This document shows, one piece after another, positions 44,695-52,074 of a stretch of DNA of 64,000 nucleotides. This DNA is from CBDFKB01 sp965248715 (lineage in GTDB: Bacteria; Pseudomonadota; Alphaproteobacteria; Rhizobiales; Rhizobiaceae). The position numbers were made by a program, and so were the translations under genes. The stretch is from positions 1,178,001 to 1,242,000 of the forward strand of contig CBDFKB010000008.1 in NCBI GenBank assembly GCA_965248715.1, written 5' to 3'. Positions within the stretch are counted from its first letter, which is position 1. The number at the start of each line of letters is the position of its first letter. The notes under the pieces are model-generated. The model did no database searches and had not been told where the DNA came from. It was given only the letters and a program-made list of their open reading frames with translations.

Positions 44695-45110
44695 TAGTGA
44701 ATTGCCGCAATTCTTTCAACACCGCTGGGCGGGCGCGCAGTCGCAGCGCGACTGATCCGTCGTCGCGATCAGTGCGCCCCAATACCTGGCTGTTGGCATA
44801 GACCCAATCCAAGCGGGAAAGTCGTTCGGGCGCCAGAGTTATCTCCACCGCACCGGACTTATTTGAAATGCGTGCATCAATCGCAGTAATTAGCAATTCG
44901 AGACCCTCTCCGCTAACTGCGGAGACCGCGATTGGTGATCGGCCATCACTATTATTGCCGCCACCACCATCCTCGTCGCCATTGTGACGAAGGGGCAGCG
45001 AAGACCGGGCCTGTTCATCTAGTAAGTCGATTTTGTTCCAAACCTCAATAATCCACTCCTCATCCTTGATGCCCATTTGATTGAGCACCTGGGCGACATC
45101 AGCCGCTTGG
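44695..45110 (-). pseudogene. hflX: hflX fragment, C-terminal part of GTPase HflX
   Basis: About 130 residues matching the end of HflX, a ribosome-splitting GTPase: the G4 region EVWNKIDLLDEQ, G5-like AVSAVSGEGLELL and the C-terminal DGSVALRLRARPAVLKELRQF. Everything upstream of MLNQMGIKDEE, including Walker A, is gone. The IS5 element cuts the very end; reading across it (…RQF-TSE, then TAA on the left flank) shows that only three codons lay beyond the insertion. So the fragment lost its N-terminus and later took the insertion. Confidence 0.85.
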
Positions 45111-45228
45111 AAATTACGGTGACAGGAAAATTACGTTGTCAGTAACCGAAATTAGTGGCCGTGTGATGTCTTTGGCCGGCACTTTTTGGGTTTGAGTGTC
45201 CGTTCAAGGTCTTTTTCCAATTGTTCTT

Positions 45229-45474
45229 GCGCTTGTCACGAAGCGCAGGATTTGCTTCGTCGCGCTATCTTCTGATTAGGCACGTAGTACAGGTAGCGGG
45301 GCAAGATTTGTCTGATACAGGCTGTAAAAGGTCTGTTTTGGCCAATATTTTCGATTAAACAGTCTAGCACGCGCCGAAAATAAAATTGCCTGTCCAAAGT
45401 GCCTAATCAGACGCTATCTGTTTGTTTATGCGTGTCATTTTTCCCAAAATTGGCACCCACTTTTGGGTGACACG
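45229..45474. repeat. Rhizobiales palindromic mosaic split by a MITE
   Basis: Left part GCGCTTGTCACGAAGCGC ... GCTTCGTCGCGCTATCT, right part CGCTATCTGTTTGTTTATGCGTGTCATTTTTCCC ... CACTTTTGGGTGACACGC; the left part matches 41626-41665. The 142-bp MITE at 45271-45412 lies between the two, with CGCTATCT duplicated. Confidence 0.7.
45271..45412 (+). mobile_element. 142-bp MITE with 8-bp target duplication
   Basis: Perfect 13-base inverted ends TCTGATTAGGCAC, with ACAGG conserved a few bases further in, flanked by the direct repeat CGCTATCT (45263-45270 and 45413-45420). No coding capacity. Eight-base duplications are made by several transposase families (for example IS1595 and IS256); the parent is not in the window. 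Confidence 0.88.
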
Positions 45475-45741
45475 CTCAAGATGAAGTGGGTGGTTCTCAG
45501 CGTTTCATCGAAACGCCTGCCACTCAACGCTGGATTAATACCAAGAGAAGTTAATATTGACCCATATGATGGCTCAAATTCGTTTACCGGCAAGGCGTGT
45601 CTCGAAGGGTGATGCGGGGCATCATTTAAGAGATACAACGTAGTCCGGTGAGCGAATTTGGGCCACCGAAGGCCGGATTTCCAAGGGTTTGGACGTCGTT
45701 GCGCTAGGTTCGTGGTACCAGCATCAAGTCGCCAATCGCGC

Positions 45742-45910
45742 CTAGTGGAATGAATTTGACATTTGGTGCCCATTTGCAGCATCGTCGTTTGTCAAATGTC
45801 AAATTTAAAAATTCCACTAGATTCAATATCTTGCTAGTGGTTCTTTTGATTCCAACATTTGCAAACCTAAGTGTTGCAACGGGACGCAAATGTTAGAATC
45901 GAACCACTAG
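45742..45910 (+). repeat. 169-bp double-hairpin repeat, copy 2
   Basis: Same unit as 6503-6671. Hairpin 1 45742-45820, hairpin 2 45834-45910. In this copy the left arm of hairpin 2 (TTTTGATTCCAACATTTGC) pairs better with the right arm than in the other copies, leaving mainly a 4-base TTTT bulge. Confidence 0.9.
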
Positions 45911-46153
45911 TCAAAACCCTTGGAAACTCCGGTCATGGGAGTCAATATTAGCTGGACACCCGCAAAAACCTCAGCGGTCGTTCTGATGGTTGTCTGATAA
46001 AGAGAACATTCCAGAATCAAACCATGAACGAACCGGAATCAAACGTATTTCCACATCCCGCTAAATATTTGGACAGGAGGTTTTTGCGGGTGTCCAGCTT
46101 CCCTTGGTATAAAGGTGGGCCAGGGTACGCTTCGCCCTGCGAAGCTCCATTAA

Positions 46154-46387
46154 TGGCGGAGTTAGAGGGAGAAATTTCGAACTCAGACATAGCGACCGAA
46201 GAGGTCGCCGGCCGGCCAGGCCGCCCTCGTGGAGGCAGTGAGCGTAGCGAATTTGCCGTGAACGAAAAATTGGCGGAGTTAGAGGGAGAAATTTCGAACT
46301 CAGACATAGCGACCGAAGAGGTCGCCGGCCGGCCAGGCCGCCCTCGTGGAGGCAGTGAGCGTAGCGAATTTGCCGTGAACGAAAAAT
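46154..46387 (+). repeat. two tandem 117-bp repeats abutting tRNA-Ser
   Basis: TGGCGGAG occurs at 46154, 46271 and 46388, exactly 117 bases apart. The first two head identical 117-base units (TTAGAGGGAGAAATTTCGAAC ... GTGAACGAAAAAT); the third is the 3' terminus (inverted CTCCGCCA) of tRNA-Ser. Each unit includes a GC palindrome GGTCGCCGGCCGGCCAGGCC. The reading frame across the array is an artefact. Confidence 0.9.
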
Positions 46388-46477
46388 TGGCGGAGAGGAA
46401 GGGATTCGAACCCTCGAGACGGTTCCCCGCCTACTCCCTTAGCAGGGGAGCGCCTTCGACCACTCGGCCACCTCTCC
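46388..46477 (-). tRNA. tRNA-Ser (GCT)
   Basis: Ninety bases on the minus strand: acceptor GGAGAGG/CCTCTCC, D-arm GCCGAGTGGTCGAAGGC, anticodon loop CTGCTAA (GCT), long class II variable arm, T-loop TTCGAAT, discriminator G and encoded CCA. Its 3' end is the anchor of the 117-bp repeats. Confidence 0.97.
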
Positions 46478-46648
46478 ACCGGCGTGGATAGGCGATCTGG
46501 CCTGCAATGTGCAAGATATTTTTACGACCATGACTCAATCGCCTGCTGATCGCAGTAGCGCGCAGCCGCATTGTGCTGGTATGGGAATGGGTCGCCGCCG
46601 ACTAATTTTGGCCGTCGATGCGGAAAAGACCCCATAGGAGCAGGCGTT

Positions 46649-47830
46649 ATGTACACCATATTGCAGGGTATGCGGATCATCGAATTGTCTGCATTCGTTG
46701 CCGCGCCGCTGGCCGGGCTAACATTGGCGCAATTGGGTGCCGAAGTGGTACGGGTCGACCCGCCGGGCGGCGGCCTTGATTACAACCGTTGGCCACTGGC
46801 CGACAATGGCGAGAGCCTCTATTGGAGCGGCCTTAACATGGCCAAACGTTCGGTCACGCTTGACACAAAAAGCGAAGCCGGGCGCACACAATTGCATGAA
46901 CTTATTGCCGGTTCAGGGCCAGATGGTGGCATCGTGTTGACCAACATGCCGGCAAATCAATGGTTTTCCTATGATGCTTTGCGCGCGGTGCGCGACGATG
47001 TGATCCTGGTCAGCTTGAGCGGTCACCACGACGGCGCGATTGCGGTCGACTACACGGTCAATGCCGGGGTCGGAATTCCTTACATGACCGGTACCGACGA
47101 TGACCAACCGGTCAACCATGTGTTGCCGGCCTGGGATGCGATCGCCGGCATGGCGTTAGCAACCGCGTTGCTCGCCGCCGAACGTCACCGCCGGCAGACC
47201 AGAAAAGGCCAGCATGTGCAATTAGCGCTTTCCGACATTGCCTATTGGTTGATCGCCAATCTTGGCATTACGGCAGACGCGGAACTTACCGGTCAAGATC
47301 GGCCGGCGACCGGTAACCATGTTTATGGTGCCTTCGGCCATGATTTACCAACCGCAGACGGGCGCCGGGTCATGGTGGTTGCGCTGACTAAGCGCCAATG
47401 GTCGTCCTTGTTGAGCGCCACCAATTGTCACCGGAAAATGGCGGCGATCGAGGCGGAAACCGGACTTGATTTTACCCGCGATGGCGACCGCTATCAGGCG
47501 CGCGAATTGATTTTGCATGCGCTCACCGCCTGGGCGCGCCAGCACACATTTACCGAGATTACCACGTTGTTTGATGCGGCGCGGTTATGCTGGGGGCCGT
47601 TTCGCACGGTCACCGAAATGTTGAATGAAGACCCGCGTGCTGGCATGAAAAACCCGTTATTTCAATCGGTTGAGCTACCTGGTATTGGAACGGTAAGAGC
47701 CCCGGGTTCGCCGTTTTCATTTTCCGCATTCGAACGCGGCAAAGTTAAACCGCCAAACCAGCTGGGCGCTGACACCGATGCAGTATTTCGCGATTGGCTG
47801 AATATTACTGGCCGATTGGATAATGGGTGA
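46649..47830 (+). CDS. mct: CaiB/BaiF CoA-transferase family protein, 2-methylfumaryl-CoA isomerase-like
   Basis: 393 residues from ATG at 46649 (AGGAG 8 bases upstream); the open frame before it overlaps tRNA-flanking DNA. The N-terminus ILQGMRIIELSAFVAAPLAG and AQLGAEVVRVDPPGGGLDYNRWP fits class III CoA transferases, and the GGGLDYNRWP block is characteristic of the 2-methylfumaryl-CoA isomerase (mesaconyl-C1/C4-CoA) group. Class III enzymes use an aspartate, usually placed near residue 165-170; LPAWDAIAG around residue 157 is the candidate here. The following gene encodes methylsuccinyl-CoA dehydrogenase, whose product is 2-methylfumaryl-CoA, so substrate and context agree. Other CoA transfers are possible. 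Confidence 0.78.
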   Translation: MYTILQGMRIIELSAFVAAPLAGLTLAQLGAEVVRVDPPGGGLDYNRWPLADNGESLYWSGLNMAKRSVTLDTKSEAGRTQLHELIAGSGPDGGIVLTNMPANQWFSYDALRAVRDDVILVSLSGHHDGAIAVDYTVNAGVGIPYMTGTDDDQPVNHVLPAWDAIAGMALATALLAAERHRRQTRKGQHVQLALSDIAYWLIANLGITADAELTGQDRPATGNHVYGAFGHDLPTADGRRVMVVALTKRQWSSLLSATNCHRKMAAIEAETGLDFTRDGDRYQARELILHALTAWARQHTFTEITTLFDAARLCWGPFRTVTEMLNEDPRAGMKNPLFQSVELPGIGTVRAPGSPFSFSAFERGKVKPPNQLGADTDAVFRDWLNITGRLDNG

Positions 47831-47888
47831 TGGGGTGAGGGGTGATGGAGTGAGGGAAACCAACAAAGCCGGGCAGGGGATACACCTG

Positions 47889-49502
47889 ATGCCTGCTAGC
47901 AAATTTTTGGGCGTACTAAATGACGCCAGCCTTGCCGCGCGAATTTATCTTACTGAGTTGCGCCAATTGGTCGCCGAGCGCGATGTTGAAGAGCAGTTTC
48001 TGCGCCACGGTTTTGCGTGGTCGGCGGCCTGGGTTGAGGCATTTGGTGCCGTCGCCGCGTGGGCCGGCGAATTGTCCGATGCGGGCCGTCTTACCCAACT
48101 CGAGCGGTTGCTCGCCATCATTGCTGGTGCGGAAATCGTTGCCCGGCTCGCCCATGGCATCGAGATGAGCCAAGATGAGGTATTTCGACCCGACGACGCC
48201 GGAGCGCAACACGCGGTGCAAAGATTATTGGCCGACAGTGCGGTCGCCAAATTGCGCCGCCAAACCCTGCCGGTAAATCTGGCAGCGCTGCTTGAAATCA
48301 TTGCCGAAGTCGGACATTTTGGCGATGCGGGCGACGATGAAACCCTGTCGGCGATGCGCACTCAATCCCGCGCTTTGGTTCGGCGTGAGATCGCGCCGTT
48401 CGCGCAGGAGTGGCACCTCGACGACCAGTTGATCCCGCTCGCGACAGTACGCACCATCGCCGATCTCGGCGTATTCGGCTTGACCATCGCCGAAGCGCAG
48501 GGCGGGCTCGGGCTTGGTAAATTGACCATGTGCGCGGTGACAGAAGAGTTAGCGCGCGGTTCCATCGGCGCGGGCAGCCTCGGCACCCGGGCAGAGATTG
48601 CCGCTGAATTGATCAGCGCTGCCGGTACCGATAATCAAAAGAACCGATATTTACCGGCGATCGCTGCCGGTGACATATTGCCGACCGCCGTGTTTACCGA
48701 GCCGGAAGCCGGCTCCGACCTCGGTGCGATCGCGACCCGCGCCACACGCGACGGCGATCATTATGTCATTGAAGGCGCTAAAACCTGGATCACCCATGCG
48801 GCGCGGGCCGATTTAATGACCCTACTTGCCCGCACCGGAACCCGCGCCGAGGGCAATCGCGGTTTGACCATGTTCCTGATCGACAAGCAGCGTGGAACCA
48901 TCGACGATCCATTCCCTGATGTCGGCATTACCGGGTATGAACTACCAGTACTCGGCTATCGCGGCATGAAGGAATATGGCTTGAACTTTGCCAATTTCCG
49001 AGTGCCGGCGAATGCGGTGCTGGGCGCGGTGGAGAAAGCAGGCTTTAAGCAATTAATGGCGACATTCGAGAGCGCGCGCATCCAGACCGCCGCGCGGGCG
49101 ATCGGGGTTGCGGTTGCCGCCATGGAACAGGCGTTCGACTATGCGGTGACGCGGCGCCAATTTGGCAAGTCATTAATTGGTTTCGAACGGGTGCAATCAA
49201 AGCTTGCCCGCATGGTGGTGGAAACTATGGCGGTGCGCCAATTAACCTATTTGGCCGCACGCAAGAAGGATCAAGGTGGGCGCTGCGATGTTGAAGCCGG
49301 TATGGCCAAATTGCTTGCTGCCCGGCTTGCGTGGGTTAATGCCGACAACACTTTGCAAATCCATGGCGGCAATGGTTATGCGCTGGAAAATCCGGTTTCG
49401 CGGCTTTTGTGCGATGCGCGCATTCTTAACATTTTCGAAGGGGCGGCCGAGATCCAGGCGGAAATTATCGCTCGCGGATTACTGGGGTCTGCGGATGATT
49501 AG
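47889..49502 (+). CDS. mcd: (2S)-methylsuccinyl-CoA dehydrogenase
   Basis: Flavoprotein that oxidises (2S)-methylsuccinyl-CoA to 2-methylfumaryl-CoA in the ethylmalonyl-CoA pathway. 537 residues from ATG at 47889, behind AGGGGA. An N-terminal ~155-residue extension (SLAARIYLTELRQLVAERDV ...) precedes the acyl-CoA dehydrogenase fold, which is the mark of Mcd; ordinary enzymes are ~380 residues. The core has FTEPEAGSDLGAIATRA, GAKTWITHA, YRGMKEYGLNF, RRQFGKSLIGFERVQSKLARM and the C-terminal IHGGNGYALENPVSRLLCDARILNIFEGAAEIQ. It lies 58 bases after the mct-like gene. Other genes of the pathway (ccr, ecm, mcl) are outside this window. Confidence 0.88.
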   Translation: MPASKFLGVLNDASLAARIYLTELRQLVAERDVEEQFLRHGFAWSAAWVEAFGAVAAWAGELSDAGRLTQLERLLAIIAGAEIVARLAHGIEMSQDEVFRPDDAGAQHAVQRLLADSAVAKLRRQTLPVNLAALLEIIAEVGHFGDAGDDETLSAMRTQSRALVRREIAPFAQEWHLDDQLIPLATVRTIADLGVFGLTIAEAQGGLGLGKLTMCAVTEELARGSIGAGSLGTRAEIAAELISAAGTDNQKNRYLPAIAAGDILPTAVFTEPEAGSDLGAIATRATRDGDHYVIEGAKTWITHAARADLMTLLARTGTRAEGNRGLTMFLIDKQRGTIDDPFPDVGITGYELPVLGYRGMKEYGLNFANFRVPANAVLGAVEKAGFKQLMATFESARIQTAARAIGVAVAAMEQAFDYAVTRRQFGKSLIGFERVQSKLARMVVETMAVRQLTYLAARKKDQGGRCDVEAGMAKLLAARLAWVNADNTLQIHGGNGYALENPVSRLLCDARILNIFEGAAEIQAEIIARGLLGSADD

Positions 49503-50094
49503 GGTCATGCCGGTACCGCAACCAAGATTTTTCATGTAGGTCGGGCTGCGGATAAAAATGTGTCAGGGTTGCGACACGATGCATCCTACCAACAGCCCTA
49601 AACAATGACGCATTTGGCCAGCTTGCCGTTTCATCCGACGAGCCCTTCAACGACGGCCTGCCTCACCAATCATGAGACTCAACAGACCCTAATACCAAGG
49701 GAGCCTATCTGATCGATCAAATCGGTCATTATCTGGCGCGGCCGGTATCGTGGTCAGCGAAATTGATTGAAATTATAGCGAAAATTCACCCCCTGTCGCT
49801 TTTTGAAAGTCCACGAAACAACCGATTTAATGAAAAAATTTCAGGCTCAAACCGGAATCGTTGCCGATTTACAACAATTGATGCCGATCAACTCTGAACC
49901 GCTTGTGAATTAAGGAAAATTGGTTGCCTTCAACGCCTCATTCGATGATGCTCCCTGATGGACGAGGGTGTGTGCCTGAGTCTATCGCTGGGGTGGTTTT
50001 CGTTATTCGTAACAAAGCATTAATCTGATAATTTGCCAGATCGGACGGCGGAAACAGCCCCGTAACTGTATGTTTTTGACTGGAGGTCAGGACA
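49503..50094. other. intergenic region with porin promoter
   Basis: No gene supported. A short relic near 49679-49696 (CAACAGACCCTAATACC) resembles the end of the IS5-like elements plus a TA. The right end holds a long untranslated leader for the porin with ribosome site GGAGG at 50082-50086. Confidence 0.55.
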
Positions 50095-51300
50095 ATGACA
50101 ATCAAGAGCCTACTATTGGGTTCAGCAGCGGCCATGGTCGCTGTAACCGGCGCCCAAGCGGCCGACGCAGTAATAGTCGAGCCCGAGCCGGTGGAATATG
50201 TACGCGTTTGTGACGCGTATGGTTCGGGGTTCTTCTATATCCCGGGCACCGAAACCTGCATCAGCTTTGGCGGTTATGTACGTTCCTCGTACCATAAATT
50301 GTACTGGGATGCGGATTATGCTGGCGTCAAATCCACCGGTAGCCTAACCCACTGGGGTCAGCGCGCTCGTTTGAATGTGGATACTCGCAACGAGACCGAT
50401 TGGGGCACCTTGCGCGCTCAGTATCGTCTTGAAGGCGGCGATTCGAACACTGATGCCGACATCGACATGGACCGGGCGTTGATTTCGATCGCCGGTTTCC
50501 GTTTTGGTTTCACCGATAACTACTGGGCAACCAACCATGGTTATGGCTGGGTTAACGCAGAAGGAATCGGCCCGTTCGGTGGCGGTATTGCTGAAGACGG
50601 CTGGTATGGCTTCGATGATGCCACCATTGCCGACTACACTTTTGCCGCGAACGGTTTTGCGGTAACGGTTGGTGTTGAAGACCCGCGCATTTCCTATGGT
50701 CGTCAGGGCTTCGGTAACGCAACCAACAGTGGTGGTGCTGATGGCCGTGCCAACTTCTATGCCGGCTTCAATTGGTCCAATTCCTGGGGTGGCGTTGCGT
50801 TTACTGCGGTTCATGATTCGATCGCTCCGGAAGTCACTGCGGCCGGCGCGACTGGCGATGTGGGCGGCTGGGCCTATAAGGTTAGCGCTAACCTTGATCT
50901 GAGCGGCTTCCTGCCAGGTGGTTCGATTGCCGTGTACTATGCAGATGATGGCGATTACGACACTGATTATGTGCACAATGTGCAGATCCTCGGCAACCCG
51001 GAAACCATCTGGGGTGTAGCTCTTGGCATGAACCTTTCGAGCGAAGTACAGCTTTGGGGTAACTATTGGCATGCTGAAGGCGGTTATGTTGGAGCTGCTG
51101 GGTTTGACGAAGGTAATGCACGGCATTTTGCTGTTGGCTTGAACTGGTATCCGGCTGCTGCGCCTGGTTTCCACATCAAGACTTCGTACCTGAACGGCGA
51201 AGCTAACGGCACCGCAACAGGCGTCACCGGAATTGGTGCTCCTGCAGGTAGTAACGTCGAATATGACGGTTGGTCGATCACGGTTCGCCGCGACTTCTAA
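50095..51300 (+). CDS. outer-membrane porin, Omp2b/alphaproteobacterial type
   Basis: 401 residues. Signal peptide MTIKSLLLGSAAAMVAVTGAQA with cleavage after residue 22. The mature N-terminus EPEPVEYVRVCDAYGSGFFYIPGTETCISFGGYVR, with two cysteines that probably form a disulfide, is the hallmark of Rhizobiales porins such as Omp2b. Alternating strand pattern with aromatic girdles runs to the C-terminal YDGWSITVRRDF, ending with phenylalanine as required for barrel assembly. Codon use is that of a highly expressed gene, and a strong terminator follows. Stands alone. Confidence 0.95.
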   Translation: MTIKSLLLGSAAAMVAVTGAQAADAVIVEPEPVEYVRVCDAYGSGFFYIPGTETCISFGGYVRSSYHKLYWDADYAGVKSTGSLTHWGQRARLNVDTRNETDWGTLRAQYRLEGGDSNTDADIDMDRALISIAGFRFGFTDNYWATNHGYGWVNAEGIGPFGGGIAEDGWYGFDDATIADYTFAANGFAVTVGVEDPRISYGRQGFGNATNSGGADGRANFYAGFNWSNSWGGVAFTAVHDSIAPEVTAAGATGDVGGWAYKVSANLDLSGFLPGGSIAVYYADDGDYDTDYVHNVQILGNPETIWGVALGMNLSSEVQLWGNYWHAEGGYVGAAGFDEGNARHFAVGLNWYPAAAPGFHIKTSYLNGEANGTATGVTGIGAPAGSNVEYDGWSITVRRDF

Positions 51301-51326
51301 TCATCTGATTGGACCGAAATTACAGG

Positions 51327-51359
51327 AAGGCCCGGCAGGCGACTGCCGGGCCTTTTTTG
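51327..51359 (+). terminator. intrinsic terminator of the porin gene
   Basis: Perfect 12-base stem AAGGCCCGGCAG (51327-51338) / CTGCCGGGCCTT (51343-51354) with a 4-base loop and a T-tract, 27 bases past the stop. Confidence 0.95.
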
Positions 51360-51486
51360 TTTGTGCAGGCTTATTCGGCAAGGCATTTGTTCGCCTTGGA
51401 GAAGAGGTTCGGGAATTTTGAACAACTGAGATAAGTGGAATTTCGACCTGTCAGTGGCGTGCTGTGCCGAACACAGGAGAACACTT

Positions 51487-51618
51487 ATGACCCGGCGTCC
51501 CCGCCGCAATCACACGGCAGCGTTCAAGACAAAAATGGCGCTTGCCGCCATTTGTGGTGAATACACATTGGGCGAACTTGCCCAGCAAAACGATGTTCAT
51601 CCCAACCAGATCAAGTAA
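51487..51618 (+). pseudogene. IS3 orfA fragment
   Basis: 43 codons, MTRRPRRNHTAAFKTKMALA ... DVHPNQIK, typical of IS3 OrfA helix-turn-helix start. A TAA replaces the expected glutamine codon after NQIK; related sequence (WCDQL) continues for a few codons up to the inserted element. Confidence 0.85.
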
Positions 51619-51632
51619 TGGTGTGACCAGTT

Positions 51633-51776
51633 GAGCACTTGCCAAAAACCCTCGATTTTGTTGGGCTGGGTGTGATTTTGAAGTTTGGAGTACCGGATAA
51701 TATGTTGAAATATTTGAGGAACGCAAAAACGAAAATTGCTCCCAGGACCCAAAAGAAGGGTTTTTGGCAGGTACTC
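51633..51776 (+). mobile_element. 144-bp inverted-repeat element inside IS3 remnant
   Basis: Inverted ends GAGCACTTGCCAAAAACCCT (left) and, from the right, GAGTACCTGCCAAAAACCCT, followed by further imperfect pairing (TTTTGTTGGGCTGGG with TTTTGGGTCCTGGG). No coding capacity. It occupies the exact deletion junction of the IS3 remnant. No target duplication is evident. Confidence 0.75.
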
Positions 51777-52013
51777 ATCTCGATTGATGGCAAGGGCGCG
51801 TGGCGCGACAACGTCTTCGTCGAACGCCTGTGGCGCAGCGTCAAATATGAGGAGGTCTATCTCAAGGCTTGTGAAAACGTGCCGCAAGACGGAGCCGAAA
51901 TCGGCAAATACCTGACTTTCTACAACACCAAACGACCCCATTCATCGCTTGACGGACAAACACCCGATCAGGCTTACTTCAACGCGCTGACACCAATCCC
52001 GGTGGCAGCATAA
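51777..52013 (+). pseudogene. IS3 orfB C-terminal fragment
   Basis: About 78 codons in the frame of ISIDGKGAWRDNVFVERLWRSVKYEEVYL, the catalytic-glutamate end of the IS3 integrase core, continuing to FYNTKRPHSSLDGQTPDQAYF and a stop at 52013. The two other catalytic residues are deleted, so it is inactive. Confidence 0.88.
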
Positions 52014-52074
52014 TCAAGGTCGAAATCCACTTATAAAACAGCTGAAACCTGTTCAGAAAAGCAGGGCCACCTCT

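Larger units (their letters stand above)
45111..46153. other. repeat-rich gene-free region
   Basis: No credible gene. Contains a Rhizobiales palindrome interrupted by a 142-bp MITE, and copy 2 of the 169-bp double hairpin nested between longer arms (TTAATATTGACCC near 45549, and GAGTCAATATTA near 45940; CCAAGGGTTTGGAC near 45690 and TCAAAACCCTTGG near 45911), so the double hairpin seems to sit inside an older inverted repeat. Confidence 0.6.
51432..52033 (+). mobile_element. IS3-family remnant with internal deletion
   Basis: Bounded by inverted ends TAAGTGGAATTTCGACCT (left) and, inverted from the right, TAAGTGGATTTCGACCT. Only ~600 bases remain where a full element needs ~1.2 kb. The start of orfA (51487-51618) and the end of orfB (51777-52013) survive; the centre is replaced by a 144-base inverted-repeat element. 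Confidence 0.85.

Noticed and set aside
45435..45782. 115-residue open frame on the minus strand
   Set aside because: Covers repeat sequence and a palindrome; no coding features.
46154..46477. possible CRISPR array
   Set aside because: Only two full 117-base units in direct contact, without spacers, and ending in a tRNA gene.
46024..46491. 155-residue open frame with a 39-residue repeat
   Set aside because: It reads through the 117-base tandem repeats and straight across tRNA-Ser; the apparent protein repeat follows from the unit being a multiple of three.
50344..51174. 276-residue open frame on the minus strand
   Set aside because: Antisense shadow of the porin gene; no ribosome site or domain.
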